Part shown: positions 7,225 to 14,675 of the stretch, one piece after another | Layout: every line of letters begins with the position of its first letter | Position numbering within the stretch: position 1 is the first letter of the stretch | Assembly: GCA_002420305.1 (NCBI GenBank) | Contig: DIHT01000012.1 | Span: 43,360 to 60,434, forward strand | Source: Akkermansiaceae bacterium UBA5689 | Lineage (GTDB): Bacteria; Verrucomicrobiota; Verrucomicrobiia; Verrucomicrobiales; Akkermansiaceae | Reading direction: 5' to 3' | Length of the DNA stretch: 17,075 nucleotides | The notes under the pieces: model-generated | The model's input: the letters and a program-made list of their open reading frames with translations, nothing else | The model's database searches: none | What the model was told of the DNA's origin: nothing | Translations under genes and position numbers: made by a program

Positions 7225-7532
7225 GGTTGGGTTCGAGGCGCGGTCGAGGGTAGCTGATAGGGGCAGGAGTTCAAGGGGTTGTGGGGGAAGGATTCTCTTC
7301 GTGCAAGCTGACCACTTCCCCTCAAGGGATCTGTTCCACGTGGAACAGAAGGGAGACGCCTCTATGATGGCGAAGCTTGCTGGGGTCAAAGCCGCGGTCT
7401 CCGAGCCCCAACGAAAAGCCCTAACTAGTTGATATAAAGCAGGTTAGGAGTGAGCTAGCCCTAAGACAAAGACCAGATTGCGTACGGGATACCTCAAGCC
7501 GACTGGGGGTGACCCCCTGATTCTCTCTCCTA
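7225..7532. other. mnmG upstream region
   Basis: These 308 bases separate mnmG from the photolyase gene on the same strand. The main element is the parS-like palindrome at 7332-7347. Between it and the photolyase end are CCTAAC (7420-7425) and GTTAGG (7443-7448) flanking an AT-rich stretch on whose minus strand TATATC could be part of a promoter, and GGGGGT-G-ACCCCC (7505-7517). I see no gene here. Confidence 0.45.
7332..7347. other. parS: parS-type centromere site (ParB binding)
   Basis: TGTTCCACGTGGAACA is a perfect 16-bp palindrome of the parS type (Bacillus subtilis consensus TGTTNCACGTGAAACA; GTTCCACGTGGAAC forms are known in pseudomonads). It lies 108 bases upstream of the mnmG start. 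parS sites cluster near the chromosome origin, and gidA/mnmG is a classic neighbour of origins and of parAB, so both sequence and position fit. ParB nucleates here, spreads, and helps segregate the origin region. parB itself is not in the window. Confidence 0.85.
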
Positions 7533-8969
7533 TTATTCACCCCGCTTCAGGTGGCCCTTGGCCACGCGAAGAAAGCGTTCGCGGGCCATAGCGTGATCCA
7601 CGATGGGTGCGGGGTAGTCGGCACCAAGAGAGACCTTTGCTTTAGCCAGAACCTCCTCGGGGGCATCCCATGGGCGATAAATGTAACGATTCGGCAGCAG
7701 ATTGAGTTCGGGGATCCAGCGCCTCACATAGGCTCCGCTGGGGTCAAACTTTTCTCCCTGTGAGAACGGGTTGAAGACGCGGAAGTAGGGCTGTGCGTCG
7801 CAGCCGCTCCCTGCGGACCATTGCCAACCAGCATTGTTTTGAGCCCAGTCTCCGTCGGTAAGATACTTGAGGAAATGAGATTCCCCGCGGCGGTAATCAA
7901 TGAGCAGGTGCTTGCAGAGAAAGCTCGCGGTGATCATTCGTGCCCGGTTATGAACAAAACCAGTCTCTCTGAGCTCGCGGGCTGCTGCGTCAATGACAGG
8001 GTAGCCGGTTCGGCCGGTGGTCCAAGCCTTCCAATCTTCGGGGTCATTCTGCCAAGGAAATCCTTTCCAGGCTGGGCGAAAAGGGTGTTTCAGCACTTCG
8101 GGGCGGTCCCAGAGCGTAGAATAAGCGAAGTCTCTCCAGATTAACTCGGTCTTGAAGGTTTCGATGGACTCTGCACAGGCATCCGTCTTCACCTGCTCCA
8201 TCTCCTCCCAGATCGTCCGGACAGAAAGGGTGCCAAACTTAATATCCGCGGACAAGCGGCTGGTCGCTGATGCTCCCAGTTGGTCTCGGCCACTCGAGTA
8301 GCCGGCTGCATGCTTTTCGAGGAATAACTTCAACCGATGTTGTCCAGCGGCTTCACCGCCATTCTGCAAAGATGGGTTTCGGTCGATTCCGAGACCCTTG
8401 AGGTCTGGGATGTTCTCGTTATCGGTCAGGGCGACTTTGGGAACAGGGGGAATTGATTGCGGGGGAGGTATGACTGCAGAAATCCGAGCTTGGCTACGCA
8501 GCGCCCGCGAAAATGGCGTGAAAACAGAATAAGGGGAGCCCTTACCCGTGCGGAGTGTCCCGGGCGGATGCAGGGTCTCGCCCTCGTAAAGCTTAAAGGG
8601 AACGGAGAGGGCATCGGCTACCTTTGCATCACGAACTCGACCAAAAGGCTCCGTCCATCGATGAGCGAAAACCTGAGTGACGCCCCATCTTTCTGCCAAG
8701 TCAGGAATGACTGCTGTGCTTGAACCTGACACGCAAATGAGCCGACTTCCAAGTGAGGACAGGGTGTCGGAAAGCGACGAGATACTCTCGAGGAGAAATT
8801 GTATCCGGTGAGGCAACTTCCGCGCGCGGAGAGGGTGGAAGAAGTAGGGATCAAAAACAAAAAGAGGAATTACCTCCCCATCTTCCATTGCCCTGATGAG
8901 TGGCTCGTGATCGGAGACTCTCAGGTCCTTTCCCCTGAACCAGACCAGCGTTCTATGGACTTGTTTCAT
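7533..8969 (-). CDS. phr: Class I DNA photolyase (cyclobutane pyrimidine dimer repair)
   Basis: A 478-residue photolyase/cryptochrome-family protein that uses FAD and light to split UV-induced pyrimidine dimers. The N-terminal antenna-binding Rossmann domain opens with RTLVWFRGKDLRVSDHEPL (6-24). The FAD domain shows SRLSADIKFGTLS (237-249), WRDFAYSTLW (278-287), TGYPVIDAAARELRETGFVH (321-340), NRARMITASFLCKHLLIDYR (341-360) and NNAGWQWSAGSGCDAQPYFR (378-397), all close to the Escherichia coli enzyme. The frame is open far upstream to 9278, but homology begins at MKQVHR, so ATG at 8969 is chosen. That ATG lies inside the last codons of the upstream epimerase gene (17-base overlap), implying translational coupling. 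Substrate (CPD rather than 6-4 product) is inferred from similarity. Confidence 0.96.
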   Translation of the reverse strand: MKQVHRTLVWFRGKDLRVSDHEPLIRAMEDGEVIPLFVFDPYFFHPLRARKLPHRIQFLLESISSLSDTLSSLGSRLICVSGSSTAVIPDLAERWGVTQVFAHRWTEPFGRVRDAKVADALSVPFKLYEGETLHPPGTLRTGKGSPYSVFTPFSRALRSQARISAVIPPPQSIPPVPKVALTDNENIPDLKGLGIDRNPSLQNGGEAAGQHRLKLFLEKHAAGYSSGRDQLGASATSRLSADIKFGTLSVRTIWEEMEQVKTDACAESIETFKTELIWRDFAYSTLWDRPEVLKHPFRPAWKGFPWQNDPEDWKAWTTGRTGYPVIDAAARELRETGFVHNRARMITASFLCKHLLIDYRRGESHFLKYLTDGDWAQNNAGWQWSAGSGCDAQPYFRVFNPFSQGEKFDPSGAYVRRWIPELNLLPNRYIYRPWDAPEEVLAKAKVSLGADYPAPIVDHAMARERFLRVAKGHLKRGE

Positions 8970-10422
8970 GCGTATTTTCTGGGAGCGCATTACCGAAGCG
9001 CAGCCGAACTGCCGCAGCGCGGTAATGAAACGTTTCTTTAAGCTGCCCTCTGATGAACAAAAGATTGGCGATACGGCCAAGGAGCCCCATAGGGGGCGAG
9101 TAATACACCCTGTCTTCCAGTATGGTTTGCCTGCCCCTTGCCTCGAAGTGGTGTTCATGCCACCATGAGCGGTAGGGGCCGCGATCTTGAGAATCCACGA
9201 AGAATTTTTCCTTTTCCCATTGCTCGATCCGCGAGCGCCATCCGAGGCGGAAGCCTGCAACCCGGAGACGATACTCAATTGTTGCTCCCGCCTCCATTGA
9301 GCCCTCCATGTGGTGGATGGTGAAGCCGACCTTCGGGGGCGTTAGCAGAGCCAGATTGGTCGGTTTCGAAAAGAAGGCAAAGACCTCAGGCAGAGGAGCG
9401 TCAACTATGGTCGTTGCTCGTAGAAAGTATTTTGGAGGTCTTTGGCGAAGATAGTCGGAATTTCCAAGGGGCGGGGGAGACCCTGGGCCTGCAAGAGTGA
9501 TATCAACGCCCTGCGGCACGATGAGGTCTTCCAGAGCGCTCTCGATCGATTGAAAACGAAAAAGGAAGCCAGCGGCCTCTGCTTTCCGCGGGTAGCACCG
9601 CTGCCCAGAGAGCAGAGCTGAAGCGGCCTCCCCCATGATAGCACGCAGGGCGATCCGCGGAGCGGGGAAGACGCTGGTTCGCCTGAGCACCTTACCCAGA
9701 GCGCTTGCGAGGGCTCTCTGGGTTATGGGGGACGGACCCACGACATTGAGAGGGCCCACAAGGCCCGGGTCATGCAACGCTGAGAGGATAAGGGCGATAC
9801 AATCCTCCAAGTGGATCCACGGTACGAACTGGCGGCCGCTTCCCAGTGGCCCTCCTAAACCGATCCTGAAAGCGGGAAGCATTGCCTCGAGAGCGCCTCC
9901 CCCCTGGCCGAGAACGATTCCGGTCCTCAGGCACACTACCCGGGTGCGGGGAGAAGAGGCCTCCAAGGCGGCCTCTTCCCATCCGCGGCACAGCAACGCG
10001 AGGAAGTCCTCGCCGACCAAGGAGCCCTCATCGAGCTCCTCGCTACCACAGTCACCGTAAAAACCGACTGCGCTTCCGGAGACAAATACCTCGGGAGGGC
10101 GCTCAGCTCTCCCGATCGCGGCCGCGAGCTTTGAGGTTAATGAGACGCGGCTTTCGACGATCGCCTCGCGCCTGTTCTTGGACCAACGTTTCCCAAAAAT
10201 GGGCTCTCCGGCGAGGTTGATCACCCCCTGACAGCAACTCAGGGCTTCCGGAAGGACACCCTCTCCCTCGGCAATACCAAGAAGTTCGACGTCTTCACCA
10301 AGGAGGGCTCGGGCTCGGGTTTCATCGCGAACCCAAGCGATTACCGAGTGCCCTTTTCCCTGCAGCGCGAGCACCAGAGCGCGACCAATAAAGCCTGTGG
10401 CGCCTGTGACAAACACCTTCAT
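8953..10422 (-). CDS. TIGR01777-type NAD(P)-dependent epimerase fused to a C-terminal SRPBCC domain
   Basis: A 489-residue fusion. Residues 1 to about 303 are a short-chain epimerase of the TIGR01777 (YfcH-like) family: nucleotide-binding GATGFIG (7-13), INLAGEPIFGKRW (68-80), SGSAVGFYGDCG (115-126), RTGIVLGQGGGALEAMLPAF (166-185) and the PWIHLEDCIALI segment (201-212). After a linker, residues 331-475 resemble a SRPBCC (START-like) ligand-binding domain, with FLRATTIVDAPLPEVFAFFS, the PPKVGF segment and YRSWWHEHHFE, as in stand-alone proteins often annotated as SulA-like or polyketide-cyclase-like. Its substrate is unknown. The 3' end overlaps phr by 17 bases, so the products are probably made together; such epimerases and SRPBCC proteins are often found beside photolyases. 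pyrE ends 89 bases upstream. An epimerase-SRPBCC fusion is less usual than separate genes, and the SRPBCC call rests on pattern, not alignment. Confidence 0.93.
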   Translation of the reverse strand: MKVFVTGATGFIGRALVLALQGKGHSVIAWVRDETRARALLGEDVELLGIAEGEGVLPEALSCCQGVINLAGEPIFGKRWSKNRREAIVESRVSLTSKLAAAIGRAERPPEVFVSGSAVGFYGDCGSEELDEGSLVGEDFLALLCRGWEEAALEASSPRTRVVCLRTGIVLGQGGGALEAMLPAFRIGLGGPLGSGRQFVPWIHLEDCIALILSALHDPGLVGPLNVVGPSPITQRALASALGKVLRRTSVFPAPRIALRAIMGEAASALLSGQRCYPRKAEAAGFLFRFQSIESALEDLIVPQGVDITLAGPGSPPPLGNSDYLRQRPPKYFLRATTIVDAPLPEVFAFFSKPTNLALLTPPKVGFTIHHMEGSMEAGATIEYRLRVAGFRLGWRSRIEQWEKEKFFVDSQDRGPYRSWWHEHHFEARGRQTILEDRVYYSPPMGLLGRIANLLFIRGQLKETFHYRAAAVRLRFGNALPENTHETSP

Positions 10423-10511
10423 AGAAAGTTTCGGGGCTACTATGCCTCGTTTTCATACAGCTTCAAACGCGAATGCGCAGGGGAGGCCTGTAGCCGTGCT
10501 TGAGAACCTTT

Positions 10512-11087
10512 TTAGGAGTCCGTTAACAGCTCCGCGCGGGTGAACAGCGAAACGACTTTCACGCCCCGCTCTTCTAGAGCCTGCCTGCCCCCCTCTTCTC
10601 GATCAACGAGCACAAATGCAAAGAGGACCTTGCCCCCCTCCGCCTCGATGGCGTCGATCGCGCGCAGGGTTGATCCCCCGGTGGTAACGACATCATCCAC
10701 CACCACCACCGGATCTCCCGACGAGAAATTCCCCTCGATCCGGCGGCCGGCGCCATACTCCTTGGCTTCTTTTCTTACCGTGAACACTTGTAGGAAACGA
10801 TCGGGCTGTTGCCTCGCGGATTCCATACCGATCGCGAGGGAAATTGGATCTGCTCCGAGGGTCATCCCTCCAATAGCCGCTGCGCAAAGGCCCTCTGTGG
10901 CGATATGGTCTCGCACAAGGGCCCAGCCAGTCTCTCCAATCAGGCGGGCGCCGTGGGCGTCGAAGCTGGTTACCCTGCAGTCCACGTAAAGGTCACTTTT
11001 CTTTCCCGAGGCGAGGGTGAACTCGCCTGTCCGGACCGACTTTTCCAGCAGAAGCTGTCTTAATTGTTTACGGATGTTTTCGACCAT
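10512..11087 (-). CDS. pyrE: Orotate phosphoribosyltransferase
   Basis: A 191-residue PyrE, joining orotate and PRPP to give orotidine 5'-phosphate in pyrimidine synthesis. The PRPP-binding motif is VVVVDDVVTTGGST (127-140). Also typical are FTLASGKKSDLYVDCR (23-38), the lysine-rich catalytic flexible loop VRKEAKEYGAGRRIEG (104-119) and the IGGMTLGADPI segment (72-82). ATG at 11087 is preceded by AAGAGGA ten bases upstream, one of the better ribosome-binding sites in this window. No other pyr genes are adjacent. A long region without recognised genes lies upstream (11088-12003), from which a promoter must read into it. Confidence 0.97.
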   Translation of the reverse strand: MVENIRKQLRQLLLEKSVRTGEFTLASGKKSDLYVDCRVTSFDAHGARLIGETGWALVRDHIATEGLCAAAIGGMTLGADPISLAIGMESARQQPDRFLQVFTVRKEAKEYGAGRRIEGNFSSGDPVVVVDDVVTTGGSTLRAIDAIEAEGGKVLFAFVLVDREEGGRQALEERGVKVVSLFTRAELLTDS

Positions 11088-11367
11088 AAGCTTGGATTCC
11101 TCTTGGAAAGCAGAAACACGCCGCGGAAGCGAGGGCGAAGTCCGCCATGGAAAAGGAGCCTCGATGCCTTCGCGCGAGATTGAGGGCGCGATGAATCACC
11201 ACTAGGCAGCCCAACACGCTTCTGTCGCGGCCTTCCCGGCGGATTCCAACGCCACTCTGCTTGACATCAAGGCATATAAACGGGCCTTCTATGCCCGCCA
11301 AACCGACCAGCAAGAAGGGAAAACGGCACCCGAACAATTAATAATCTCAAGAATTCTTAATGTTTTT

Positions 11368-11396
11368 ATTATAAACCAACCCGTTGGTTTGATCCA
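11368..11396 (-). promoter_or_regulatory. Promoter-like sequence with an inverted repeat in its spacer, pointing toward pyrE
   Basis: On the minus strand TATAAT (11373-11368) is preceded, 18 bases upstream, by TTGGAT as a poor -35. The spacer is almost filled by AAACCAAC-GG-GTTGGTTT (11390-11373), a perfect 8-bp inverted repeat with a 2-base centre. An operator in that position would allow a dimeric repressor to block polymerase. The nearest downstream gene is pyrE, about 270 bases away, which would give a long leader. The -10 is good, the -35 weak. Confidence 0.38.
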
Positions 11397-11952
11397 AAGA
11401 GCCTCGGTTGGCTGAATCGACCAGAGTGTGCTCGCCACTTTGGCCGGCCCCCGGGGCACCATGAAGGGAACGGGCCACATGGATAAAATCCAAGCGGAGG
11501 GAAAACAGCCGAAGTAAGCTGAAGACATAAAGTCGCCAAATTTTATGGCGGCTCTCGGGGTCGCCGTAGCGATTGGGGAGGGTTCCGGCGCAGACCGTCC
11601 ACCGAGAGGCTTACGCTGATGGAACTCACCGCGATGATACATCGGTTGGAAAGGCTCAGGGTGCTGGATCGGCCGCCTACGATTACTGGATTTGCCAGGG
11701 ACCTTGGAATGCGCCGCCGCAGGCCCTTTCATACAAGCTCCGGACGAGAGGCCACACTGGGTTAAGAAGTGCTCTGAGATAAGGCCGTCTTCGATAGCGA
11801 CTATCCGAGACGGGAGGTTCCAATGGCGGCCTCAACCAGCAGATTTGGTTAAGAATCCGCGTCGTGAGCGATTGAAGAAAGGACAGTTCTAGCGAGCTGG
11901 CTCTTGGCGATGTTTCCCTGACGCCGCTAACGAGTTGGCCGCGCCTAAATAC

Positions 11953-11964
11953 CTTGATATCAAG
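11953..11964. repeat. CTTGATATCAAG palindrome, copy 1 (intergenic)
   Basis: A perfect 12-bp palindrome located 40 bases beyond the stop of the toroid-protein gene (12004). Identical copies lie at 13019-13030 and 13906-13917. Confidence 0.7.
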
Positions 11965-12003
11965 AACTTTGTCTCTTCTGGAAAGATTCCCACCGACAAA
12001 TCA

Positions 12004-13212
12004 TTATTTGGCGCCTTTCCTACACTCTGCCAACACACAGAGAGCGTAGCCCGTTCCGTAAGCGTAATGGTATTTGTAGAGCGGATAGTCCCACCAGCAG
12101 CCGTTCTTTTCTTGTTTAGAAAGCATGATTTTCCCATAGTTCTGATAATAAACAGACCTGTCGGTTTCTGGAAGAAGCGCTACACAGTCCATCGCATAGT
12201 AATGGCCGTAGAAGTAGAAGTATCCAGAGTTCGCGAAATGGGTTGAGTGCGGCCGAGGCCTTTTCCGGGCAATATCCACCCAACCGTTGCGAAGGATAAG
12301 CCGGTCTAGCCACACTTTGACAATTTCATCGGTCGGCGCGGGATCTCCCCAAACTCTTCTGGCTACGTTACACGCCGTCGATCGGCACAATGAACCACCA
12401 GGGCGGTTGATGCTATAGCGGGGTCGGTAGCGATGGCTGTTTGAATACACGTAGGCGAAATCCGGGGTTTGTTGGCGTTTGAGAAATTCAATTCCCCGCG
12501 TCACCTCCTTGGGCGGAAGTTCAAGGTCCATGACTTCTTTCCCCTTCCATAGGGCCATCATGACAGTCGCCGTCGTAAAACTGGTTGGGAGACCCGTGGG
12601 TTTCTGGGTCGCTTCATCGAAGTCATAATAACCCCACCCCCCATTTACATCCTCATAACGCTTTAGTCTCTGGACTTGTGTCTGAGCCAAATTTTTAAGT
12701 GCTGATTGCTTTGCGTCGTCCCCATCTCGGTAATTGTAGAGCTCAGCAAGGGCTTTGATGCCGTATGAATGGCCCCAAACATTGTACATCGTGTCGACGG
12801 TGCCCCTCCGTAGCCTCGGCAGTTCCTTTAAAAACCACGCCTCCGCCTTTTCAATTGCCGCGATGGTCTCAGGTCGGCGATCTCCGGACCGAAGGATTCC
12901 CTCCAGCGCGAGACCGGTCGAGCCAGCTCGGAATGCGTGGTGTGCGCCTGGAATGGGGGCGGTAATGTTAAGGCCCTTTGTCATTGTGGCCGATCCCCAG
13001 GAGCCGTTCTTATTTTGGCTTGATATCAAGAAGTCTACCCCCCGCTTCATCGACTGGTCGATCTGGGCTTTGGTGACGGGTTCGATTTCTGGCAGGGGGG
13101 GCAAGTCCGACAGCCAGGGCTTTTCGCTCGAAGCCTCTGTTTCGGCGGCCAAGCCCTGAGCCGAGGAAAACGCCATCCCGGCGGCAATTGCTATAAAAGT
13201 ACAGATTCGCAT
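12004..13212 (-). CDS. Exported squalene-cyclase/prenyltransferase-like alpha-toroid protein
   Basis: A 402-residue protein with an N-terminal signal peptide (cleavage predicted near residue 22-23, after GLAA), so it is likely periplasmic or secreted. The mature part resembles terpene cyclase/prenyltransferase repeat proteins: two QW-type motifs of form QxxxGxW bracket the fold, Q66-NKNGSW and Q367-EKNGCW, with helical repeats between (GLALEGILRSG, VWGHSYGIKALAELYN, SFTTATVMMALWKG, GYFYFYGHYYAMDC, YGTGYALCVLAE). The class II cyclase catalytic DxDD is not convincingly present: DGDD at 163-166 lies in a hydrophilic turn and is probably chance. Proteins like this are common in planctomycetes and verrucomicrobia and have no known substrate. 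It is last in a tight three-gene cluster, 27 bases after the HlyD-like gene, which points to a shared export or envelope role (inference). Confidence 0.88.
   Translation of the reverse strand: MRICTFIAIAAGMAFSSAQGLAAETEASSEKPWLSDLPPLPEIEPVTKAQIDQSMKRGVDFLISSQNKNGSWGSATMTKGLNITAPIPGAHHAFRAGSTGLALEGILRSGDRRPETIAAIEKAEAWFLKELPRLRRGTVDTMYNVWGHSYGIKALAELYNYRDGDDAKQSALKNLAQTQVQRLKRYEDVNGGWGYYDFDEATQKPTGLPTSFTTATVMMALWKGKEVMDLELPPKEVTRGIEFLKRQQTPDFAYVYSNSHRYRPRYSINRPGGSLCRSTACNVARRVWGDPAPTDEIVKVWLDRLILRNGWVDIARKRPRPHSTHFANSGYFYFYGHYYAMDCVALLPETDRSVYYQNYGKIMLSKQEKNGCWWDYPLYKYHYAYGTGYALCVLAECRKGAK
13019..13030. repeat. CTTGATATCAAG palindrome, copy 2 (in the toroid gene)
   Basis: The same 12-bp palindrome, here within codons for F-L-I-S-S near the first QW motif of the toroid protein. 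Confidence 0.7.
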
Positions 13213-13239
13213 AGTTCTAGTAATCGAAATTTTGACGAC

Positions 13240-14664
13240 TTACTTGGAGGCCGGCTCGTCGGGAGTGACGACGATCTGCCCTTCTTTCAGGCCAGAGAGA
13301 ACAACAATCATCCCATTCGACTCAGCGCCGACCGTTACTGCGGTGGAGGATTCCTGACCGTCCGAGCTCTTGACCTTCACGGTGTATGTCCCGTCTTCCT
13401 CTTCTTTTAATGCCTTGGAGGGCACAGCGAGGCTCTCCCCCTCATCGCCAATTGTGATCTTTCCTTTGCCCTTCATCCCGGGAACCAAGCTGAGGCCTTC
13501 TGGAAGCTCCTCTCCCGAAAGCATCAGTTGAATATGATACTTCCCATCCACGGCGGGGTGAGTAGCCACCTTTCCCAATTCTACCGAGAGGCGTGAGCGA
13601 GGGGATGAAACCGGGGCGACATAGCCCTTCTGGCCTTCTTTGAGGCTGGCGGCCGCAGTCTCGTCAACAAACGCATCCAGATGCAGCTTTGCGTTGGAGG
13701 GGATAAGAGAGGCCAGTGCCACCCGTGGAAGAATTTTGCCGCCGACCTTCATGAACTTGGCGGCGGAGACTGGATTCCAGCGGCCCTTCGCCATTTCACC
13801 ATGATAAATCGTGCCGTCGGCGGAAGCGCGGATCTCCATTTGGTCGCGATCGGACTTTAAATCCTTTGATTTGGCATCAGCACGCTTATCAGCCACCTGC
13901 AATGCCTTGATATCAAGGCGCTTTTGCTGGAGGGCCGCTGGAAGTGCTTCCCGGGCGGTTTTCCACGCCACTTCGGCATCCTTAAGCGCCTGTTCCTGAT
14001 CTACCGCGGAACGAGGAATCGTCACTTCCAGAGCTCGCTTGGTCGACAATTTAGCAGATTTAAGACGGAATTCGGCACTTTCTACCGAATATCGTTGGCG
14101 CTTGAGGATGATTTCCTCGGTCTCTTCGGTGAGATCGTCTTCTTTATACATTTTGAGAAGCTGATTAAGCTCCTCGGTAGCGGATTCCAAATAGCGCTCA
14201 GCGCTCTGGAGGCTCCGCTTGGCACTCTCCTCCTGAAGGGGACGACTGATCTCTACGAAATACTGATGGTCATCTCTGGCGCGCTTGTAGCCTACCTCAG
14301 CAGCCTCAAGAAGCCATGGAGTGGTTTTTTCGAGGTTCGCGAGCTCGAGCTCACTGCCCTTCAAAGCCATTTTCCTCGCGATTGTCGTATCGGCGTCATC
14401 CGCCAACTGGCGATCAATTCCCTCTGAGTCGAGGACCACGATCGGATCGCCTTTTTTCACTGCTCCCCCTTGGGCGACCAGTTCCTGGATGGTGAAATCG
14501 GTCCAGACCTTTGGGTCGATTTTTGTGACGAGGGCCTCTGCGGGAAGAAAACTGCCCTCGAATCGAACGGTGGACTTGAAAGGCTTTTTCTCAACTTTGA
14601 ATTCACCTGCATAGGCGGCTGGCAAGGCGAGGAGCATGGTGAGGAGGAATGGGGACGGTTTCAT
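13240..14664 (-). CDS. HlyD/RND-type periplasmic adaptor (membrane fusion protein)
   Basis: A 474-residue adaptor-like protein. The frame is open to 14736, but ATG at 14664 gives a clean signal peptide (MKPSPFLLTMLLALPAAYAG), so it is preferred. Next come a beta-rich segment and the first half of a lipoyl-like hairpin (VAQGGAVKKGDPIVVLDSEG, about 63-82). A long charged helical hairpin spans about 85-285, rich in A, E, K and L and likely coiled coil. The second lipoyl half follows (MEIRASADGTIYHGEM, near 290-305), then a beta barrel with LIPSNAKLHLDAFVDE and a membrane-proximal domain (VPSKALKEEEDGTYTVKV). Adaptors link an inner-membrane pump to an outer-membrane channel, but no pump gene is adjacent. 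The coiled coil is longer than in typical RND adaptors. It lies 11 bases after the spermidine-synthase-like gene and 27 before the toroid gene. Confidence 0.9.
   Translation of the reverse strand: MKPSPFLLTMLLALPAAYAGEFKVEKKPFKSTVRFEGSFLPAEALVTKIDPKVWTDFTIQELVAQGGAVKKGDPIVVLDSEGIDRQLADDADTTIARKMALKGSELELANLEKTTPWLLEAAEVGYKRARDDHQYFVEISRPLQEESAKRSLQSAERYLESATEELNQLLKMYKEDDLTEETEEIILKRQRYSVESAEFRLKSAKLSTKRALEVTIPRSAVDQEQALKDAEVAWKTAREALPAALQQKRLDIKALQVADKRADAKSKDLKSDRDQMEIRASADGTIYHGEMAKGRWNPVSAAKFMKVGGKILPRVALASLIPSNAKLHLDAFVDETAAASLKEGQKGYVAPVSSPRSRLSVELGKVATHPAVDGKYHIQLMLSGEELPEGLSLVPGMKGKGKITIGDEGESLAVPSKALKEEEDGTYTVKVKSSDGQESSTAVTVGAESNGMIVVLSGLKEGQIVVTPDEPASK
13906..13917. repeat. CTTGATATCAAG palindrome, copy 3 (in the adaptor gene)
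   Basis: The same 12-mer, here within a longer perfect 16-bp palindrome GCCTTGATATCAAGGC (13904-13919). It encodes L-D-I-K-A in the helical hairpin of the adaptor. Confidence 0.7.
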
Positions 14665-14675
14665 AGGTTGGTCTA

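Larger units (their letters stand above)
11088..12003. other. Gene-poor region of about 0.9 kb upstream of pyrE
   Basis: No gene here can be supported. Open frames on both strands lack family features, have odd composition (Pro, Arg, Trp and Cys rich) and lack good starts. Visible elements are: an inverted repeat and promoter-like sequence at 11368-11396; the palindrome AAGAATTCTT (11349-11358); a possible hairpin at 11532-11552 (GTCGCCA pairing with TGGCGGC with one G-T pair); a CTTGACATCAAG near-match at 11260-11271; and CTTGATATCAAG at 11953-11964. A 48-codon frame at 11619-11765 has a plausible AGAGG upstream, but its second half is low-complexity arginine. The region may hold a decayed gene, an unrecognised RNA, or long leaders. 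It does not show the conserved sequences I know for tmRNA, RNase P RNA, SRP RNA or tRNA. Confidence 0.5.

Noticed and set aside
7225..7389. N-terminal extension of MnmG by 55 residues
   Set aside because: The frame is open, but the family starts at the FAD-binding domain and the extension contains the parS palindrome, so it is leader sequence.
7505..7517. GGGGGT-G-ACCCCC as a photolyase terminator
   Set aside because: The palindrome is real, but no U-run follows it on the minus strand and the hairpin loop would be only three bases.
8970..9278. N-terminal extension of the photolyase by 103 residues
   Set aside because: It overlaps the conserved SRPBCC domain of the upstream gene in another frame, and photolyase homology starts at MKQVHR.
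11068..11337. 89-codon frame between the promoter-like element and pyrE
   Set aside because: TTG start with no ribosome-binding site, overlap with the pyrE start, and no recognisable features. Possible, but not supportable as a gene.
11289..11732. 147-codon minus-strand frame in the gene-poor region
   Set aside because: Composition is rich in Pro, Ser, Arg and Trp without domain pattern, there is no good start, and it runs through the promoter-like element.
11619..11765. 48-codon frame beginning MELTAMIHRLERLRVLDR
   Set aside because: The first half looks somewhat helical and AGAGG lies upstream, but the second half is a run of arginines and polar residues with no match I recognise. It may be a remnant, but the evidence is too thin.
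12715..12726. DGDD (residues 163-166) as the DxDD catalytic motif of a class II terpene cyclase
   Set aside because: It lies in a hydrophilic turn between helices and not in the usual sequence context, so I do not call the protein an active cyclase.
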